Of a DNA stretch of 64,000 nucleotides, positions 42,264 to 53,300 are shown piece by piece. The stretch's first letter is position 1, and every line of letters begins with the position of its first letter. Source of the DNA: Leptodontidium sp. MPI-SDFR-AT-0119 (Eukaryota > Ascomycota > Leotiomycetes > Helotiales > Leptodontidiaceae); assembly GCA_020726505.1 (NCBI GenBank), contig JAHLEZ010000009.1:1178001-1242000 (forward strand), read 5' to 3'. The position numbers and the translations under genes were made by a program. The notes below the pieces were generated by a model. That model had not been told where the DNA came from, ran no database searches, and was given only the letters and a program-made list of their open reading frames with translations.

Positions 42264-45200
42264 CTATTGTAAATCACTAAGCATACTAGAATAATGGTTT
42301 ACACAGGCCTTCGTGGTTGGATGTTCGGAACCTAATGACAACTGATAGCCAGTACATGCCCTTTGGTAAAGTAGTGATGCTTCTTCAAATTCTTGTCTTT
42401 GCTGAAGTAAATAAGCAAGACAGTAAACACTCGTGAGCGTGTTAGGGTGCGTCTTGCCGAGCACCTCTTCTGAGATCTCGAGCGTCTGGCGGTTCATAGC
42501 CTCGGCGTCGGCGTACTTGCCCAGCCTATCGAGCACTTGAGCGAGGTTACCCATAGTCGCGAGCGTAGAAGGGTGCGTCTTACCGAGCACCTCTTCCGAG
42601 ATCTCGAGCGTCTGGCGGTTCATAGCCTCGGCGTCGGCGTACTTGCCTTGGCTATCAAGTACAAGAGCGAGGTTACTCATAGTCGTAAGCGTAGAAGGGT
42701 GCGTCTTGCCAAGCACCTCTTCCGAGATCTCAAGCGTCTGGCGGTTTATGGCCTCGGCGTCGGCGTACTTGCCCTGGCTATCGAGCACAAGAGCGAGGTT
42801 ACCCATAGTCGCGAGCGTAGAAGGGTGCGTCTTGCCGAGCACCTCTTCCTTAATCTCAAGCGTCTGGCGGTTCATGGCCTCGGCGTCCGCGTACTTGCCC
42901 TGCCTAGAGAGCACACTAGCGAGATTACCTATAGTCGTGAGCGTAGAAGGGTGCGTCTTGCCGAGCACCTCTTCCTTGATCTCGAGCGTCTGGCGGTTTA
43001 TGGCCTCGGCGTCCGCGTACTTGCCCTGCCTGGAGAGCACACCAGCGAGATTACCCATAGTCGTGAGCGTAGAAGAGTGCGTCTTGCCGAGCACCTCTTC
43101 CTTGATCTCGAGCGTCTGGCGGTTTATAGCCTCGGCGTCCGCGTACTTGCCCTGTTTATCGAGTATACTAGCGAGATTACTCATAGTCGTGAGCGTGCCA
43201 GGGTGCGTCTTACTAAGCACCTCTTCTGAGATCTCGAGCGTCTGGCGGTTTATGGCCTCGGCGTCCGCGTACTTGCCCTGCTTATCGAGCACTTGAGCGA
43301 GGTTACTCATAGTCGTGAGCGTGTCAGGGTGCGTCTTGCCGAGCACCTCTTCTGAGATCTCGAGCGTCTGGCGGTTCATGGCCTCGGCGTCTGCGTACTT
43401 GCCCTGCCTAGAGAGCACTTGAGCGAGGTTACTTATAATCGTGAGCGTGTCAGGGTGCGTCTTGCCGAGCACCTCTTCCCTGATCTCGAGCGTCTGGCGG
43501 TTCATGGCCTCCGCCTCGGCGTACTTGCCCTGGTAAGAGAGCACCAAGGCAAGCATCTCGACGCTTTCATATATCCTCATATCATGATTAGGGAGAATGT
43601 CCTTACGAAGAGTAAGAGATTCTTGACTTTCGGCTTTCGCTACTTCGTAACGACCTTGCATCCAGTTGTACCAAGACAAATTATACAAGAGGGATGCGCG
43701 GTCAAGTATAGACTCGCTTGACTCTAGCCCATACATCAGCACTTGAAGAGCATGTGGTAACAGAGTCTCACACGTCTTCCAGTTGCTGTAGCTTCCATTT
43801 GGAAACACTTTTGATACGACTTCAATAGCCTCACCCCACCATCTTTTGCTATCACCATACCGCTCAACCCACTTCCGTGTTGCGAGTTGGACAAGCCGAT
43901 GCATCTCAAAGCTTTTCCCGCCCTTCTCAATTGTGATCAAAGAAAATTCATCCAAAGGGCCTAGAGCGTCTTCGAGATCGAGGGGATTGGGGGTACCGGG
44001 CGTTGAGGAGGAATTCAGGAATCCCTTGGCGATCCAGCATCGCCATCAAGGATAAAAGCTCTGCGGCTTGTGGCTTGTTCCGCTTGATCTGATTGAATGA
44101 GATTTGCCAGGTCCGGATCACCGAGTTCGGGACGCCTAGATCGCGTCTTAGATCCCCAGAATCTTGGTCGAGTAGTCTGCTTTGACTTTGTTCGTCCAGA
44201 CGATAGAGTACCAAGTACTTGGAAACACTTATGCGAGTAGCTCTCGCACTAATGTACGCAGCCGCTTGAGAAATTGCTAGTGGCAGATAATCTAGCTCGT
44301 TGACAAGCTCAGCTCGATCAGAATCCGCCGATAGACCTTCTGGAATTCTAGCGCAAAGTAGTTGGTCCGCTTTATCTGGGTTCATCAAGTTTACTGTGAT
44401 GACGCTCGCATATCTAGTGCTGAGCCAAGATGTTGCTCTTCGGTCTCGTGTGGTAACGAGCACTGATCTAGTTCTAGACTGTGGGATGTAACTCGATAAT
44501 GGAAGATTCGGGCCATTCTCTTTTGAAGATCCCTCCTCTTTTGTCTTTTGAAAAACATTGATATCATCAGCATTATCGAGAATCATAAGCCAACGGCCGT
44601 TATCAATATTGCTCAGCCATCTCGAGACTAGACCCAACACGTCCGTTTTAGGATCATCCGCACCAGGCAGGTCAAGTGTAGTAGCGATAGATCTGTAAGC
44701 GCCTTCGAATCGCTCGGCAGTACTTGCATACACCCAGAATACCCATAGATCAGGGTCCCTCTCTCTTAGCCGATACGAGTATTCAATAGCGATTTGCGAC
44801 TTGCTATGGCTTAATCAGCTCGTGCAATATAGAGAGTGTAATAGATTTATATATACCCTACTCCACCTAAACCTGTAAGGACTGCCCGATTGTGACAATC
44901 GGATTGAGAGAACAGGAGTTCTAGTGCTCTGAAAACATCTTGTCTTTCGACAAACTTCTTGTCCCTTGAAATTGGGACGGTCGATTCTGGGGATCGTTTT
45001 TCTAGCGCGGGTACAGGAAGTACTTTAAAGTAGACATTTCCATGCGAATTAGCACCATCGATAGCGGGTGGAGCATGATATTGAACTATAACCCGTATTA
45101 AATACAGACTCTTATATGCTATACTACGGTTTTGGCGTACTAATGTGGTTGGTACTAATGTACTGTTGACCCGAACCATACATTTGATTGCCACCGGAGT

Positions 45201-45768
45201 TGATATGTTGACCAGTGATGTTGTTTTGAGCGCCACTGCTATAGTGTGCGTATGTTGGCATTTGTTCGAAGCCATCAGGGAGGGAAGGTTCCATCTTAGT
45301 CACCTCTTCGACGGCCTTTGCCAGCTGTTCTTTCGTTCTTTAGGTCGTTACTTCTGGAAAGCTCGTTGCCAAGAGCTGCAAGTCGTCCAGGATCCCCCTA
45401 ACCAAATCCTCTACACGACCACCTTTTCCAATGGTCCTAGCAGCTTTCACATATCGATCCCACCGCGATTCACCCTCTTCTGGCATGACCTTTGTAAATA
45501 ACTCCTGAAGTTGTGTTGCTTGAGCTTTGCAGTCCTCCAAAGTGGGTGTAAATGCAGTCTCTGTCGCCTCGTCCGCTGCCGCGACGTATCTTTCCGCATC
45601 TTCGAGGAGTTTTGAGATAAGAGGGAGTTTTGTCGCCGACTTCTTGAAATTTGTTGGAAGACCCGCTTCGTCCTTGACCGCCTCGTAGATTTTGATAGTA
45701 GCATCAACGATCGAAATAATAGCAGAGATCATGCCAAGGGCAAGGCCTGCTGCTTCGATGCCTGACAT
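42264..45768 (-). pseudogene. NLR: SesA-like domain, NB-ARC, TPR repeats; one stop and one frameshift
   Basis: Predicted exons are 45768-45141, 45085-44857 and 44803-42264, with matching phases and introns of 55 and 53 bp. The donor of intron 1 sits at the same codon as in the NLR at 22.3 kb. Residues 1-175 are the SesA-type domain, then an N/Q/G-rich tract with SSGAQNN, GGNQ and GSGQQ. NB-ARC has P-loop GLGGVGKS created by joining exons 2 and 3 (about 281-288), LMILDNADD and SVLVTTRDRRAT. Nine 42-residue TPR units follow from about residue 710. Two lesions: TAA at 45340-45342, where paralogues have Pro143, and a five-C run (plus-strand G at 43989-43993) where four C would keep NPLDLEDALGPLDEFSL in frame. 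Otherwise pristine, so the loss is recent, or one or both lesions are assembly errors. Length if uninterrupted is about 1131 residues. Confidence 0.85.
42398..43532 (-). repeat. 126-bp TPR unit array, nine copies
   Basis: Units read QGKYADAEAMNRQTLEIxEE then VLGKTHPxTLTTMxNLAxVL, a kinesin-light-chain-type TPR. They are almost identical in DNA sequence. Differences recur at the same sites: S/K/R after LEI, D/G/S/N in HPxT, the residue before NLA and after it (Q, S, G, L), and SR/DK/DS/DR at the unit end. High identity with focal variation suggests homogenisation plus diversifying selection, as in other fungal NLR repeat domains. Confidence 0.9.
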
Positions 45769-46110
45769 CCTTATCGTATGAAAGCTAGTAGTGATTAGAA
45801 CATGTAGTACAAATCTTGAAGGGTTCTTACAAGGCTGCTGCGAACGAGAAGCGCACGCTGGATTTTGGCAAGAATCTACTCAAGAGCCTGAAGTAGAAAG
45901 AAACAGTATATATATATGCGGTCACGACAATGATAATGCTGGATGTAGACTACAATGTGATGCGGTGGAGTCGAAAGAGAGGTTAATGGAGGTAGATGGG
46001 GTAGATGATCTGCGGCCCGCCCCTATCGTTAGCGTAGCGGGGAAGCGCGGCCTATTTTTAGGACGAACTAGGGCTAAGAACTAGCTGACACGTGATAGCA
46101 CTTGCTTTTT
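45769..46110 (-). promoter_or_regulatory. Upstream region of the SesA-NB-ARC-TPR gene, shared with 6686-7070
   Basis: It carries the same blocks in the same order as the upstream DNA of the SesA-TM gene: CATCCTTATCGTATGAAAGC at the start, TTACAAGGCTGC, GTCACGA.AATGATAAT, CCTATTTTTAGGACGAA and ACACGTGATAGC. Similarity fades after about 46105, well inside the 46294 terminal repeat. Confidence 0.65.
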
Positions 46111-46468
46111 TTAAACAACGAAACTAAATCCAGTAATATCATATTAATCAAAACGAGCGCATATCTTACTTATGAGAATCGCTTTCGTGATTTGTATTGT
46201 GTCGCTTGAAGTCACATGATATTGCTCCAATTGATTGGTGGGGTTAATAATCTTTACCGAGGAGTAGAGGGGAAGCCGATTTTGCAAGCGACTGTATGAG
46301 GATCGATGGCGCGTGTTGGCATTTTGAATATCCCCAGTTCCCCTCCAATCACACCAGGCGAAGGGACAATGGTTTCTGGAACTTTCCAAAGTCACGTGCC
46401 GGCAGTACGCTGTTGCCTAGCCGCTGCCCGTCACTCGTCTCCTTCCGCATCACCATCGCGACGATAAT
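46111..46468. other. Junction between NLR-bearing segment and pogo fragment
   Basis: It holds the right terminal repeat (to 46294) and then about 170 bp of balanced sequence leading to the pogo-type frame. No independent gene is seen. Confidence 0.4.
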
Positions 46469-46763
46469 ATGGACAGAGCTAGTCAGGTACTTGCGCAAGG
46501 CGTGCCGCCTGGCGTGCCTAAATCATACCGTGCTCTTGCAGATCATGGCTACGTCGCTTATTCTACACTCCATCATCGTGCTCGCGGACGACCCTCGATG
46601 GAAGACAAGGCCCAAGGCCAGCAGTACCTCAAACCGTACGAAGAAGAGGTTATCATTAAGTATCTACTTCAAATGTCCGACCTTGGGTATCCGATACGAA
46701 TGAAGTTTATCCCTTCACTAGCCTATAGTGTCACCCGCCATCGACCTACTACCGAAAGGCCTC
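46469..46763 (+). pseudogene. 5' fragment of a pogo-type transposase
   Basis: The frame starts MDRASQVLAQGVPPGVPKSY and continues RALADHGYVAYSTLHHRARG, the N-terminal helix-turn-helix and start of the CENP-B-like region of DDE_1 transposases. It runs without stops to VTRHRPTTERPP and ends exactly where the hAT end CAGCGTGAGC begins at 46764. The remaining transposase does not reappear beyond the hAT element at 60674, so the right part was lost by deletion or rearrangement. Confidence 0.75.
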
Positions 46764-47049
46764 CAGCGTGAGCAAAATTAATCAAGCTAATCGATTAATA
46801 ATCAGATTAATTGATTTGATTAGATTAGAATTAGATTAATGAAAAATTGACTTGATTAGATTAGAATTAGATTAATTAATCTAGATTAATCTAGATTAAT
46901 TTGATTAATGACTAACCTACAATAATATTAAATATATATATATTTGTAATATTACTAAAAAATCTAAATAATTAAGTAATTAAACAAGTAATAGACTAAC
47001 TAATAAACTAACTAGCAAACCTATTCAATAAAGAATAAGTCATTATTTT

Positions 47050-49682
47050 CTATGTCTTTAACTTATTCTCTTATATCGTCTTCTTCTTCTTTTTCTTTAA
47101 TAACTCCCCAACTTTTTAAGCAAATAATCTTTTCAAACGTATCTTTTGCTAGTCGATTTCTTAGCTTATTAATAATAAGAGCCCCTTGACTAAAAAACCT
47201 CTCACTAGGTGCTGAAGTAGCCGGAATTTGTAAATAGTTTCTAGCTATTAAAGATAATACGGGGTATTTATCTTTATTTTGAAGCCAAAAAGTAAGAGGT
47301 CGAGTCTATTATAATATTAGTATATATAATATATAAAGGGTTTATTACATACCGCTTTGTTAGCTCTTGTTTCTTGAATATATTGATCTAATTCATCTAA
47401 ATCGTTATTCTCATCGTCTTGAATATAAATATCAGAATCGTCGTCGCTATCTTCGAGAGCTAAATTTTGAGCTTCTTCGATAGGAGGATTTGCTAGCGCG
47501 AAGTCGATTTAAAGCTATTTAATTTATTAGTAATTTATTTAATTTTAAGTAATATAAATAAATAAACTTACATATTATAAACTTCTTTTAATCTATGATA
47601 TATTTCAAAGGCTTGATTTCGAGATAAGCCAATAACTTCTAGGCCCTCTTGTTTAATACGAGGGTCTAATATTAGAGCTAAATATAAGCTCTTATTATTT
47701 TCGTTTATATTTCCTGTTTTAGGATAACATTTTCGGAGCTTAATAAGCCCTCTATTAATAGCGTCGGTAAAGTTAGGATCCTAAGATTAAATTAGTAAAT
47801 AAATTAATATTTATATTAATATTTATTACTTACATTAATTTCTTCTTTTAATCCTTCCAATCGAGTATATAATTTATATACCTCAGGTAATAAATAATAA
47901 ATCGTTGGATATTTTTCGGCTTGAAGCTTAGTAGTAAGCTTTATAAAGATATTAAATATCTTCAAGCACTTTTCTAAATAGGCTATTTCTGAGTCTTTTA
48001 AAATAAGAATTTCTTTATTCTTTTCAAAAGACTTAGTAGTCGATAAGCTTATAACGATTTTAATAGCTTGCCAAACGTGTAAAAAGTCCTTAAGCATATT
48101 AGCCGTAGAGGACCATCGGGTTTTTTGATCTAATAATAAAATTAGTAAATTAACTTTAATATAATTAATATTTAATATAAATAAAACTTACCTAATTGAG
48201 GTAGTCGAGGATTATTGATTTCTAAAGCTTTAACTTGTATATCGAAGTTTCTTTTATTTTCTTGTGAATATCGAATACTAATGATTATTTTTCTTACTTT
48301 TTTCCAAAGAGATATATAATAAAGAGTTATTAAATAAACTTACTATTATATTCCTTTTCTTGATTATTCTCTTGTTGATAGATATCGTTATCGTTAATAT
48401 CATTATAAGCTTCTTTAATAAGAGCTTTTAATATATCTTGAACGACTAAATTAAGTACGTGAGCTAAACAAGCTATATCGCCTTGAAATCCAATAGATTC
48501 TCTTATATAATGCTGTTTTAAAGTACTAATAAGAGTATCGTTAGAGCTCGCGTTATCTCTAGTAATTCTATTATTAAAGTTAGTATTTATATTAAATATT
48601 TAAAAAATAACTTACGTAGAGATATTGTATTCGATATTATATTCTTTTAAAGTCTCTAATAAGACTTGAAACATATAAGCACCGGAATGCCGTTCAATAA
48701 AAGGTCGCATAGCTAATAAATAGCTTTTCAATTTAAAGTCGTTGTTTATAAAATGACTAAATTAATAAATTAATTAGTATTATAATATTATATAATTAAT
48801 ATTAGAATATAAACTTACATAGTAATGCCAAGATACGCGTCTTGGTTAATAGCTGTCCAAGCGTCTAAAGTTAAAGAGAAACCACTATTAGAAGTAATAA
48901 CTTCTCGTAATTCTTCTTTAATAATATTTTGCTTCAAAAGATAAAGAGTATTTAACTCTTCTTTTATTATTACCGGATATATAGGAGGTACTTGACTATA
49001 ACTTTATTAGTATATTATTAATAATATAAGAAGTAATACAACTTACTCGTTAAGATAAAAAGCTAGTTCTTTAAAAGATATACTAGAGATTGCTCGAAAA
49101 GAGATATTATTTGATATAATAAAATTAAGAAGTAAATTCTTGAATTTATTAATATTAAACAATTCTTTTTCCGGTTCTTTACGCTTATTAACTCTTTATT
49201 GAGAGAAAGCGTCTAATATAATTGAAGAGCCTTGAGACGATTCGGCGTCGGAAGTATCTATTATTATTATTATTATTAGTTATATATATTTTTAGTATTA
49301 TTAAAATAACTTACCGTTATTATTTAATAAACCGCTAAGAAGTCGGCTAATATTATAGCTCTTATGTGAGTATCAATAGTGAGTAATATAATTACTAGTC
49401 GATTGATAAACTCGTTGATTATACCACGTTTTTCTAATAAATAAGTTAGTTATTTAATTTCTTATTAATATTAGTTATATAAACTTACTAACAGCCTATA
49501 AATAAACACTTAATAGTAACCGAGCGGTAATTTTTTGGATCTTCGGGATATTCCTTAGGAGTATCTAAAGTCTTAAAGAATAGCTTTTCTTTAAATATAA
49601 GAGGAGCTTCGTCTAAAGGCTTTAATTAAAAAGTAAATTAATTTTGCTCTAAATTAAACTTAATAAAGGATTTTTGAGACAT
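47050..49682 (-). pseudogene. hAT transposase relic
   Basis: It starts MSQKSFIKFNLEQN at 49682 and meets two Gln-type TAA stops within 20 codons. Several short exons follow, separated by AT-rich introns with GTAAGT donors. Recognisable parts are a WYNQRVYQ zinc-finger-like segment, SGFSLTLDAWTAINQDAYLG (the conserved 'DGWTS' region of hAT enzymes, about 48.8 kb), and the C-terminal dimerisation motif ATSAPSERFFSQGALIINKL at about 47.2 kb. Some exons, such as 47816-48097 (93 codons), have no stops. It is less eroded than the inserted copia element but not functional as it stands. Confidence 0.75.
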
Positions 49683-50365
49683 TTTGTATAAGGAATAATA
49701 GTAATAATACTATAAAAGGTAATAGTCGTAATAGTTATAATATAAGTATCGATTATAAAAGTAGTTGATTTCTAATTAAAGAAAATTTTATCTTTAGAAG
49801 AGAGAATCTTCGTTTATATAAAGAATATTACTTTCTAGTTAATTCTACTTATTATAAATCATAACTAGTATTTATAATTATTATAAGTCATAAAGTTATT
49901 AATTTATAATTAAATAAGGTTAATTTATAATAAGTAAAAATTTATCGAATTCTTTAGAAAAGTATTTAGAATTAGCTAATAAATAAGGAATACTTGCTTA
50001 TAAATACGTATTTTATTAATAAAACACTCTAATTTTTGATCTTAAAATAGATTCTACTATTTTTAATTTGTATTAAAGTCTTACTAATATATTACCTATT
50101 ATAATTAGGCTTATAATTAATATTTTTAAAAGGTATTTAGAGTTATATAATAAATATGAAATATTTGCTTGTAAATACGTATTTTATTAATAGAATACTA
50201 CAAATTTTAATCTTAAGATAAAAATTACTATTATTAGTTTATTTATAAACTTACTAACTTATTATTTCTTATTAATTAGCTTATTATTTATATATTATAT
50301 ATGAAATAAATAAGTTTAAGATTAATCCTTACTTAATCTAAATTAACTGAGCTTCTAAAGCTTTA

Positions 50366-50584
50366 TATTACGTAAAATACTAAAAGAGTAGAGAAGTGAG
50401 AATTAGTAAAGTAGTAAAGAGTAAAAGATTAATTAAGAAGTGCTTTGCCCTCTCGTTAAGAGAAAGAAAGTTAGTTATATATATGTCAAGTAAGTAAGTT
50501 TAGCTAGCTACAGGTGTATAGGAAGCGCACCTAACTGTTTAGTGGGCTCACGTAATAAGTGCCGCTAACTATGTACCGTAATAC
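50366..50584 (-). repeat. Left (3') LTR of the copia element
   Basis: It aligns over its whole length with 60237-60454, with many C/T and G/A differences (for example GCGTAGCAGGTGCCG there against ACGTAATAAGTGCCG here). Transition differences like these are expected of two LTRs that RIP has hit separately. Confidence 0.88.
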
Positions 50585-52589
50585 ACCCCCTAGCTGTGAA
50601 GCGACCACGCTAAGTTAAAAGTAGACGAGAAAACAACATTTAGTAGTATAAGAGTTTGTTTTATTTGCAAATTTTTCTTTAGTAATAATAATAATAATAA
50701 CAACTATGTTTTTCGTAAATTAAGCTGTGTTCTCTTAGTGTAATAATTAAAGTCAAAGGATTAGGATTTGGCTAGTTAATCGTAAGGCTAAATTTATAAG
50801 GGCTAATTATAATAAATAGATCTCTTTTAACGCTAGTATTATTTCGGCTCGTGCTCCCGCCGGCCCCTTTTCCCTTACTACCGCCTTTAAGCGCTCCGCC
50901 GTAACTAGTGTACTCGCGGATATTTAAGAGTATACTCTAAATAATATTTTAGATTAGATTCCTCCTTCTTTTTCTTCCTTAAGAATTCCCTCCCCTCGGG
51001 GTTAAAGTTCACCTACTTCCTCTACGAAGTTAAGTTCCTCCTTCGCCGAAGGCTAGGGAGAGCCCTTTATAGCCCTTACTACGCTTTCCTCCCCCGCTAA
51101 CTCTATTAGCTCCTTTAGTAAGGCCGCCGAGATTAAGAAGAAGAAGCCGGTTCTTATTACTAGCGCGCGTCGCGTAGTGTCTTACTAGTATTACGCTCGT
51201 TTGGCCCTTAGTAGTAAGAAGGGTAAGAATAGTTCGTTACTTAGTGTTTGCCGAGAGAATACTACTAGGCGCGGTGCTTAGTACTTTCGGTGCTCTTTCG
51301 GGTATAAATATATCCCTTACTTTATTAAGGTAACTTCCTTTATTACTCGTCTTATTAAGGCGATTAAGGCCGACGAGCTTTAAAGCGTAAGAGATTATAA
51401 GAATCCTTTTATTAAGCTTACTAATCTTAAAAGTTTCTTAACTAATATTAGGTTACTTTTTAAATAGTTTTAAAGCTAAAAGAAAACGGGCGCTTATAAG
51501 CGATAATAGTATGCTTTTAGGGCTTAAAAACCTCGTAAATAATAAAGTTACCCCTTATATTTACGTTCTTACGTTACGTTGCGTTGTTTTTATATAAGGC
51601 GGGGCTTAAGAACCCTTAAATAACTAAGTTACCTCTTGTATTTACTTTGAGAGGTTTAGATTCCTAGAAATAGCCTTAGTAGTAGTAAAGGGCGGATTTT
51701 AAGGGCTAGCTACCTTAATAATACTACTTTAATAAAGGAAACTTAAAGTAAGTATTATAGCTCTTATAATATGCTTAAAATAAGTAATAAAAATATAAGA
51801 AATAAAGGAAATATATAATTTAAAAGAATATAAGTTAAATTAAAAGGAAGATTTACAAAGGAAAGATTTAAGAGAGCTATAAAGTAGTAAAGATCTGCGC
51901 TTTAACGTCCTTAAGGTTTAAAAGAGCTTGGAAATAATCGAATTATTAACGAGTAAGATTCTTAGTAAGTCCATCCGCCGGTATCTTCGTTATAAATAAA
52001 TAAGTAATCTTAAAAGTACCCTTAGAGTACTCTTAACGAAGTTATATATTATAAATATTAACGTGATGTAACTTTGTTGTGATTTACTTACTTTCGCTAA
52101 TAATTAGTCGAATTGTTTACTTATTATTATAATAGATTTTCTAAACTTCTTTTAACTTAAGAAGGATCTTTGCAAATAACCTTTTAAGCGTTATTATTAC
52201 CTTGGCAATTCTTTCGACTCTTAGTAACTTTACTTTAGTAGTTGAGGTAGTAATTATAGCTTACAAACTAGCTTTTTAGTTAAAAACACCTTTAAAGAGA
52301 GTAATAGTAAAGCCTTAAGATGATCATTAAGTTTTAGCATTATTGGCAAAAGAGGTATTTAAGGCAATAAATAACTAAATTTCTTATTAGTTCTTTAAGT
52401 ATTAAATCACTAAGTATTAGGTGCTCTAAAGGTATTTAATAGTCTAATTTATAGGCTTAATATACTTCTCACTTAGATTTATTAAGAAATGGGATAATTG
52501 CGAGGCTACGTATATAATATCGGGTCTAATAAGAATTGCCGGGTAAAGTATTAATCTGACCTTTTCTTAGTACTCCTTTATTTAATTAA

Positions 52590-53300
52590 AGGAAGTAATG
52601 CCTTTATATATAGTAAGCTCGACTCCTAGAAGTAGTATACTCCTTAGCAAGGATATCGTTAAATTAAATTTATTAGTAATTTTTTTAATATATATGTCGT
52701 AAGTAAGAGAAATCGTTTCTTATACTTGATTCTTAATAATCTTAACTCTAAGGAACTAGTTCACTATCTTTATCTCGCGAAACTTATATACCTAATAAAT
52801 TCTAGTAATTATAGCTTTAATTAAGGTGAGATTGTTCTTATAGTAAAAAACTAGAATATTATTTATAAAGAATAATATAAATATTTTTCTTTTTTAATTA
52901 AAAAATATATAAGGTTTTTTCTTACTTGCGATTAAATAAAGCTATATAAAAGTCTTAGTGAACTTCTTATATTATAAAGAAGGAGAGTCTCTTATGCTAT
53001 ATAGTACTTAATTAATCTTAACGTATAAGTTATAAGAGCGATAATTGTTTAGTAATTAGTATAAGACCGGTAGTAAATCTTTACTCTAAACCGCATTAAT
53101 AAATACGTTAATAACGTTAAATTATTATATTTTCAAGTTAAAATGCGCGGCTAGAGCTATAGCTAATCGGAAACTCTTTAATACAGGGGTTGCGGCGTAC
53201 GTTAAGAGTATAGTAGCCTTGTCTTAGAGATCGCCTCGTACGACTAGCCTTAATTAGCATCGAGAAATATAATCATTTGATGCCTCTTTATAAGTAAAAA
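52590..53300 (-). pseudogene. Copia reverse transcriptase relic
   Basis: The minus-strand frame shows DSPSL*YKKFTKT, then KNIYIILFINNILVFYYKNN near 52840-52890, and FREIKIVN*FLELRLLR. These correspond to the 'SPxLWxxEL', 'FYVDDI' and 'LQWFLGI' blocks of fungal copia enzymes. The catalytic Asp pair of the DD box has become Asn-Asn (GAT to AAT), a G-to-A change, so RIP destroyed the active site itself. RNase H and integrase parts must lie to either side but are too decayed to delimit. Confidence 0.7.

Larger units (their letters stand above)
41838..46294. mobile_element. 4.46-kb segment with transposon-like inverted ends enclosing an NLR gene
   Basis: The left end CAGTCGCTTACAAAATCGGC continues TTCCCCTC. 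The right end on the opposite strand is CAGTCGCTTGCAAAATCGGC then TTCCCCTC. Weaker similarity goes on to a shared CCCCACC about 55-60 bp in. Both tips are flanked by TA (41836-41837, 46295-46296), as in Tc1/mariner/pogo insertions. No transposase lies inside; the content is the SesA-NB-ARC-TPR gene. It could be a captured gene, or two solo ends that happen to face each other. Confidence 0.6.

Noticed and set aside
42537..43296. Long open frames (217-230 codons) opposite the TPR array.
   Set aside because: They are antisense shadows created by the in-frame 126-bp repeat.
43989..43993. Tiny intron GTACCCCC...AAG to explain the frame change between NB-ARC and TPR.
   Set aside because: It would be only about 27 bp, far below the 50-56 bp introns seen elsewhere, and has no branch site.
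45340..45342. Possible stop-codon readthrough by A-to-I mRNA editing, known from filamentous ascomycetes, rescuing the NLR.
   Set aside because: Editing mostly targets TAG to TGG; this is TAA, and a second lesion (frameshift at 43989-43993) would remain.
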